Shown: piece by piece, positions 59,589 through 64,000 of the stretch
Layout of the letters: every line of letters starts with the position of its first letter
Position numbering within the stretch: position 1 is the stretch's first letter
From: JAABVD01 sp965204545
Lineage (GTDB): Bacteria; Verrucomicrobiota; Verrucomicrobiia; Opitutales; UBA2995
Direction of reading: 5' to 3'
DNA: 64,000 nucleotides
Assembly (NCBI GenBank): GCA_965204545.1
Contig: CBDBFA010000003.1
Coordinates: 2,170,001-2,234,000, forward strand
Made by a program: the position numbers and the translations under genes
Notes under the pieces: generated by a model
Told to the model about the DNA's origin: nothing
Databases searched by the model: none
The model's input: the letters and a program-made list of their open reading frames with translations, nothing else

Positions 59589-62342
59589 ATGACATTCACA
59601 AGGAGAAAGGCAAAAAACTGGCACCAAGAGGTGCCTGGCGCGCGGTGGTTCAAAACCGACCTCCATATCCACACGATAGACGATTTTCCGGGAGGAAGGG
59701 CCAAACTTCCGGCTGACATCAGTAGACTGCCGGAATCGGTAACTGAACTTAACGCCTACGCGCGGCGATTTCTCCAAAGCGCGGTGGAGCGTAGTGTTCG
59801 GGTGCTTGGGCTCACGCCTCATTCACCGCGGATTGGAACCGATACAGGAGCCAGCGCGGTGTGGGCAATTGTTGAGGAGTGGAATCAAGGCGACGACGAT
59901 GATGGCGTTCCGTTTCGGGAAAAGTTGTATGCAGTCTTCCCAGGCTTCGAACCCTCTCTCAAGCAGGGGAAGGCAGGATTGCACCTTCTGTTCTTATTTG
60001 ATCCTGAAATCGGGCGAAAAAATTATCTCAAGGCTTTCGATCTGACAATGGGTGGTGTCGAACCCTGGCGCAACCAGGAACTGCAAATCTCCAACAAAAG
60101 CGCCGACGAAGTTTTTCGCGAACTTCGCGAGTACCATGGTCAAAATGGACAGCCCCAATGGAGCTACATCACACTTGCCCCCCATATCGATAATAAGAAG
60201 GGGCTCTTGGGAGCGCTTAACGCACAGGTGTTGAAGAACTTTTCGCATGAGGAGGTGACGGGCCTTGAACTCGGCGACGAAAAGCTTCCCGAGGATGCCC
60301 TTAAAAACCGCGATTGGCTTCCAAAGGGGATGGCTGCGTACCATCAGGCATTCTTTCATGGCAGCGATGCCTACTCGGTGAACGATATCGGAAAACGTCA
60401 CACTTGGTTAAAACTCGCAAGCCCCAGAATCGAAGCTTTGCGCCAAGCTTTTATTGCCAGCGACTCGCGAATACGCATCGGCTACGAACGAGATGCTAGT
60501 AACGCGCTTATTGAGATCGCGAATCCGCCCGATGTAACGGTGAAGGAACGTCCCTGGCTCAAGTCCGTCACCGTCACCGGGAAGGCTTCATTTTTTGGTA
60601 CTACGGTCGATGGTAAACAGGGAATTCGGTTCGACTTGAGTCCGGATCTGACCTGCATCATTGGCGGAAGCATGACCGGTAAGAGTACTTTTCTAGATGG
60701 TCTGCGCGTACATATCAACGCTCCTTTGCCAAATGACGAGAGCATCTTACAGCAGGTAAAAGATCGTGCGCTGCTCCGTTTCCTAGGAGGTTCGCCCAAG
60801 GTCTGCCTCGAATGCCCGGGACGAGATCCGACTGCATCGCACTACGAACGGTGGCCTGCGGTTTTCTTCGCACAGAATGAATTGCAGCGACTTGCTCAAG
60901 AATCGGAAGCGGTTGAAGAGTTGCTCGCTCGACTTGTGCCGACAGAGATGGAGGGCATTCAGGAGCGTCGAGAAAAATTAATCTCCTTGGATAAGGAACT
61001 CAGTCGTGCAGTACAGCGCTTGGGGAAATTGGATGAAGACCTTGCAGTAGCTGAGCAGGCTTTGGAACGGACGAAAAAGGCCTCTGCCCAACTCGCGGCA
61101 TTCTCCCAGGCCGGGGTGGAAAAACTGCACCAAGCTTCCCGCGATCTTCGCCGGTGGCAGGAAACTACTGAAATTTCTGCTGAACTCGAAGTTAAACTGA
61201 GTCGCCTATTGAATTCGATGGAAGCGTTTGAAATTCCGGAAATAGACGAACGGATCGCTGTAGTTTTGCAAGGTATGGAGGCTGACGTACCTCGCGAGAA
61301 CTTGCAGGCTCAATGGAATCAAATTCGCAAGCAGCTTCTATCAGCAAAATTGGAAATCGGAGACTGGAATGTAAGAACAAAGTTAATTGAAAATAGATTG
61401 GAAGTGCAGGAGCAACATGTCCGCACAGAAGTGGACCGCGCGCTGGCCGACCTCGGACTTGATGGGGCACGAATTGAGGAATTCAAGGCATTGAACCGAC
61501 AAGCATCCCTTTTGGAGAGTTATAAAGCGAATCTCGAACAAGTGCGTGGTGAGCTTCATTCCGGCGATCAATCTTTCGAGTCCCAACTTGAGGAAAGGCA
61601 ACGGATCGTGGATAAGCAAAGGGCTGCCTTTGACCGTGTGTTCGCGGCTATCCGCATCGACTTCGAGGGCCGAATTTCCGCTCGTCGGATCGACGACGGA
61701 AGTCACCAACCTCTCGAGCGCTTTCTGAAAAAACTCAGCAAGAGGGGAATTACCCGATGGTGGAACGAACTGGAAGATTGGCACAGGCCCACCCCTGCAG
61801 AATTGCTAGAGCATTTGCAAAATGACACGTTGAATGAGGTCGAAATGAGTGGCGCCGTGCAGAAAACGTTTTGGGAACAACTCACCAGGACGAGACGGCG
61901 AGCCCTTGCATCCATTCGTTGTAGCGATCATTACCTCCTGGAGCTTAGGTTGGACGATGGCAATCATCGGCGCCTAGACGACCTCTCCGGAGGACAGCGG
62001 GTGAGCCTGCTACTCTCGTTGCTCCTCGAAACGACCGACGAACGCCCTTTGGTCATCGACCAGCCGGAGGACGAGTTGGACAACCGCTTTTTATTCGACA
62101 CAGTCCTCCCGGCACTCAAGCGGCTCAAGGGACGCCGGCAAATCATCGTTGCGACCCACAACGCAAATATAGTTGTCAACGGCGACGCGGATCAGGTCAT
62201 CCAGCTTGAGGCGACGGCAAATAAAGGCCGAATTGCATGCGCAGGTGCTATCGAGGATCCTGACGTCAGAGATGCTATTGTTAGGACGGTTGACGGTGGC
62301 GATGAAGCGTTTCGTTTGCGTCGGCTGAAATATGGTTTCTGA
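59589..62342 (+). CDS. TrlF-like PHP / SMC-type ATPase
   Basis: The 917-residue protein has an N-terminal PHP-like motif (WFKTDLHIHT, about residue 22), a Walker A CIIGGSMTGKSTFLDGL near 356, long coiled coils from about 450 to 700, an ABC signature LSGGQRVSLLLSLLL near 798 and Walker B RPLVIDQPEDELDN near 820. PHP domains hydrolyse phosphoesters and SMC-like ATPases sense or bridge DNA, so it may cut or sense nucleic acid when ATP is used. TrlF proteins often sit in restriction-modification loci. It starts 69 bp after the methyltransferase. Confidence 0.82.
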   Translation: MTFTRRKAKNWHQEVPGARWFKTDLHIHTIDDFPGGRAKLPADISRLPESVTELNAYARRFLQSAVERSVRVLGLTPHSPRIGTDTGASAVWAIVEEWNQGDDDDGVPFREKLYAVFPGFEPSLKQGKAGLHLLFLFDPEIGRKNYLKAFDLTMGGVEPWRNQELQISNKSADEVFRELREYHGQNGQPQWSYITLAPHIDNKKGLLGALNAQVLKNFSHEEVTGLELGDEKLPEDALKNRDWLPKGMAAYHQAFFHGSDAYSVNDIGKRHTWLKLASPRIEALRQAFIASDSRIRIGYERDASNALIEIANPPDVTVKERPWLKSVTVTGKASFFGTTVDGKQGIRFDLSPDLTCIIGGSMTGKSTFLDGLRVHINAPLPNDESILQQVKDRALLRFLGGSPKVCLECPGRDPTASHYERWPAVFFAQNELQRLAQESEAVEELLARLVPTEMEGIQERREKLISLDKELSRAVQRLGKLDEDLAVAEQALERTKKASAQLAAFSQAGVEKLHQASRDLRRWQETTEISAELEVKLSRLLNSMEAFEIPEIDERIAVVLQGMEADVPRENLQAQWNQIRKQLLSAKLEIGDWNVRTKLIENRLEVQEQHVRTEVDRALADLGLDGARIEEFKALNRQASLLESYKANLEQVRGELHSGDQSFESQLEERQRIVDKQRAAFDRVFAAIRIDFEGRISARRIDDGSHQPLERFLKKLSKRGITRWWNELEDWHRPTPAELLEHLQNDTLNEVEMSGAVQKTFWEQLTRTRRRALASIRCSDHYLLELRLDDGNHRRLDDLSGGQRVSLLLSLLLETTDERPLVIDQPEDELDNRFLFDTVLPALKRLKGRRQIIVATHNANIVVNGDADQVIQLEATANKGRIACAGAIEDPDVRDAIVRTVDGGDEAFRLRRLKYGF

Positions 62343-62348
62343 AATCTC

Positions 62349-63539
62349 ATGGTTTGGTTGGACATCCTTAAGCGGATAGAACTGGGTGAGGACCGACACA
62401 CCGAGTTCAAACGGGGGCTAGGCGACTTCTCAAGAGTAGGCAGGGCGATTTGTGCCTTCGCCAACACCGAGGGCGGGATCATCATTTTGGGTGTTGATGA
62501 CAAATCCCAGAAAATCGTGGGTGTCAAAGAGGATTCCGAAAATGTGCAGGAGCGTCTAACGTCATTTCTTCAGACTGGTTGCAGTACCCCCGTATCTGCC
62601 CAAAGCGGACGTCATGAAGACCCCAACGGATGGGTCCATTGGATCGAAGTTCCCCGCCAGCGGGGATACGAACCCTTGCACTATTCTGGCCGAGTGTGGG
62701 TCCGCCGAGAACGCAGCAACGTCCAACCGTCACCAACCGAACTACAAGAACTCTACAACGTATTCGGATACATCCTAACGGAGGAACGCACGATCCAGGC
62801 TGCTACCCCAGAACACATCGATCTCCAAGCATTTCGTGATTATTTACAGGCAATGGGCATTGATATTCTCGGAGCCGTCCAGCCGGACGGCTTGGATGAT
62901 CTCCGAAATCGAGGGGTAGTAACAGAGATAGGCGGCGAATTTCATCCTACGCTCTACGGCGTTTTGGCTTTTGGAAAAGAACCGCAACGGTATCCGCAGA
63001 CTGGGAACTTTCAAATAGAATGTGTCGCCTACGAGGGAAACGACCGCGCTTCGCGCACTCTGCAAGTGGCAGATGCACGGGGAACGCTTGATGAACAAGT
63101 ATCGAGAGCGGCAGGGTGGTTTGCCGGCCTAGGGCGGTTTGAATCCTATCGGAATCTCATACGAAAAGATCGACAACTATTGCCGGAACCAGCCCTTCGC
63201 GAAGCGTTGGTAAATGCTGTTGTACACCGGGATTATGCAATAACCGGATCGAAAGTGTTGCTTGAAGTCTTTTCACACCATGTTGACGTGACTAGCCCGG
63301 GCGGACTGCCCAATCACATGAGTGTGGAAAGCGTACGAGCTGGAGCCCATCCACGGTCGCGCAACGAATCGATGGCCCACTACATGGTTGTCAGGGGTCT
63401 AATGGAACAACGGGGCAGAGGCTGGCTAATAATGCGAAAGGAGATGTCCGATTTTAACGAGACAGAACCGGACCTAACACAGGACGACAAGTCAACGAGT
63501 GTAAAGGTAACGTTTCACCTCGACCGATTTTTCGAATAA
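62349..63539 (+). CDS. AlbA_2 (Schlafen-like) ATP-binding protein
   Basis: The 396-residue protein starts with an AlbA_2/Schlafen-type domain (GEDRHTEFKRGLGDFSRVGR, AICAFANTEGGIIILGVDD) and continues to an HATPase-like segment (LREALVNAVVHRDYAITGSK, then VTSPGGLPNHM). Such proteins are linked to defence, possible RNA cleavage or regulation. It starts 6 bp after TrlF and its stop is followed by GTG of a helicase remnant at 63541, so it is part of the same operon. Confidence 0.85.
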   Translation: MVWLDILKRIELGEDRHTEFKRGLGDFSRVGRAICAFANTEGGIIILGVDDKSQKIVGVKEDSENVQERLTSFLQTGCSTPVSAQSGRHEDPNGWVHWIEVPRQRGYEPLHYSGRVWVRRERSNVQPSPTELQELYNVFGYILTEERTIQAATPEHIDLQAFRDYLQAMGIDILGAVQPDGLDDLRNRGVVTEIGGEFHPTLYGVLAFGKEPQRYPQTGNFQIECVAYEGNDRASRTLQVADARGTLDEQVSRAAGWFAGLGRFESYRNLIRKDRQLLPEPALREALVNAVVHRDYAITGSKVLLEVFSHHVDVTSPGGLPNHMSVESVRAGAHPRSRNESMAHYMVVRGLMEQRGRGWLIMRKEMSDFNETEPDLTQDDKSTSVKVTFHLDRFFE

Positions 63540-63540
63540 G

Positions 63541-63657
63541 GTGCACTTCCGCATCGCCGACACTTTCACCAACAGTCTCGCCAAACTGACCAGCAACGAG
63601 CAGAAGGCTGCCAAGATCACGGTCTTCGACTTGTAAATGAATCCGGCTCGGCCAGGC
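63541..63657 (+). pseudogene. N-terminal remnant of a UvrD-type helicase
   Basis: GTG 63541 begins VHFRIADTFTNSLAKLTS, NEQKAAKITVFDL, matching the start of helicases that carry a RelE-like N-terminal domain (RIADTFTxSLAxLTxxEQKAxKxTxFDLQxNPxxPG). The next codon is TAA where CAA or CAG (Gln) is expected, and the frame then continues MNPARPG exactly as in the family. It is cut off at once by the first CRISPR repeat. The gene is thus both nonsense-mutated and truncated. It is 1 bp after the AlbA_2 stop and was the next operon member. Confidence 0.72.
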
Positions 63658-64000
63658 TTCAATGAGGCCGCCCTTCATGAAGGGCGGAAAAGCGGCTGGC
63701 CATTGGGCATCGGCGGGTTCAGGGGTTGCTTCAATGAGGCCGCCCTTCATGAAGGGCGGAAAAAAGTCGATTATCAGGCTCGACCGGCCTGAAAATGCCG
63801 CTTCAATGAGGCCGCCCTTCATGAAGGGCGGAAAATTCTGACCAAAGATAAACCAAAGTCAAAGCATGGAAGCTTCAATGAGGCCGCCCTTCATGAAGGG
63901 CGGAAAACCAGCTCGCCGAAATCCGCCACCGGCAGATCGGGGTGGCTTCAATGAGGCCGCCCTTCATGAAGGGCGGAAAAGACGATGGGCTCCGCGACAC
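63656..64000. CRISPR. CRISPR array, 36-bp repeat, five copies visible
   Basis: The repeat GCTTCAATGAGGCCGCCCTT (first 20 of 36 bases) is identical at 63656-63691, 63728-63763, 63800-63835, 63872-63907 and 63945-63980. Spacers are 36, 36, 36 and 37 bp; a fifth begins at 63981 and the window ends. The repeat contains a perfect 20-bp palindrome (CCGCCCTTCA then TGAAGGGCGG), so the transcript can form a stem. No cas gene is in the window, so the type is open. The left flank is a helicase fragment rather than an AT-rich leader, so the leader is probably to the right. Confidence 0.97.

Overview
The window looks like a chromosomal segment of a Gram-negative bacterium of the PVC superphylum, most likely Verrucomicrobiota (class Opitutia is my best guess). 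The evidence is a fused SGNH / PVC-type dehydrogenase / HEAT / cytochrome c protein beside a ThuA-like protein and a PQQ-propeller protein, a DUF1080 protein, two TonB-dependent receptors, a CBM9-like/beta-barrel protein, a DUF3500 Tat substrate and a two-subunit sulfopyruvate-decarboxylase-like enzyme. Intergenic spaces in the left 39 kb are packed with short hairpins and simple repeats. Taxonomy is inferred from gene content only.

Layout. 0-11 kb is an accessory zone: nested GGGTCA-type palindromes, a PIN/RHH toxin-antitoxin pair, three DUF4143-type ATPases (the first broken by a 7-bp duplication), a REP-associated tyrosine transposase (RAYT), an outer-membrane barrel, a voltage-gated-type K+ channel, an XRE protein and an orphan HigA. 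11-38 kb is mainly chromosomal: outer-membrane uptake, periplasmic carbohydrate oxidation, a PAS-PP2C regulator, a DUF2088 (LarA-like) plus TPP-enzyme operon, a TlpA thioredoxin, tmRNA (ssrA), a DUF3500 protein, a second receptor and a second copy of the outer-membrane barrel, then aroC. tRNA-Leu(UAA) lies at 39199-39285.

Immediately after that tRNA, 39.5-50.4 kb holds about 28 small genes, all on the minus strand and mostly chained by 1-4 bp start/stop overlaps: an SSB, NADAR, DUF4326, DUF2958, DUF7007-like and DUF7249-like proteins, and arrays of divergent paralogues (six CPICAVAN proteins, three CLACLGG proteins, two phage-type CxxLGxxCD proteins, three OB-fold-like proteins). No integrase, replication or virion gene is visible. 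A 2.6-kb non-coding stretch follows (50.4-53.0 kb) with clustered hairpins and a segment holding 20 CTAG tetranucleotides in 493 bp. The host-type repeats stop at the tRNA and reappear at about 52.5 kb, so I read 39.3-52.5 kb as an inserted, phage- or plasmid-derived island.

53.0-63.6 kb is a plus-strand defence cassette: BPTD_3080-type restriction helicase-nuclease, PIN protein, N6-adenine-type methyltransferase, TrlF-like PHP/SMC-type ATPase and an AlbA_2/Schlafen-type ATP-binding protein. The C-terminus of the restriction protein resembles the toxin-binding tail of the RHH antitoxin at 892-1122, and its stop overlaps the PIN start exactly as in that pair. A helicase gene that should follow is cut to about 39 codons and ends where a CRISPR array (36-bp repeat, 5 repeats seen) begins and runs off the window. 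No cas gene is in view.
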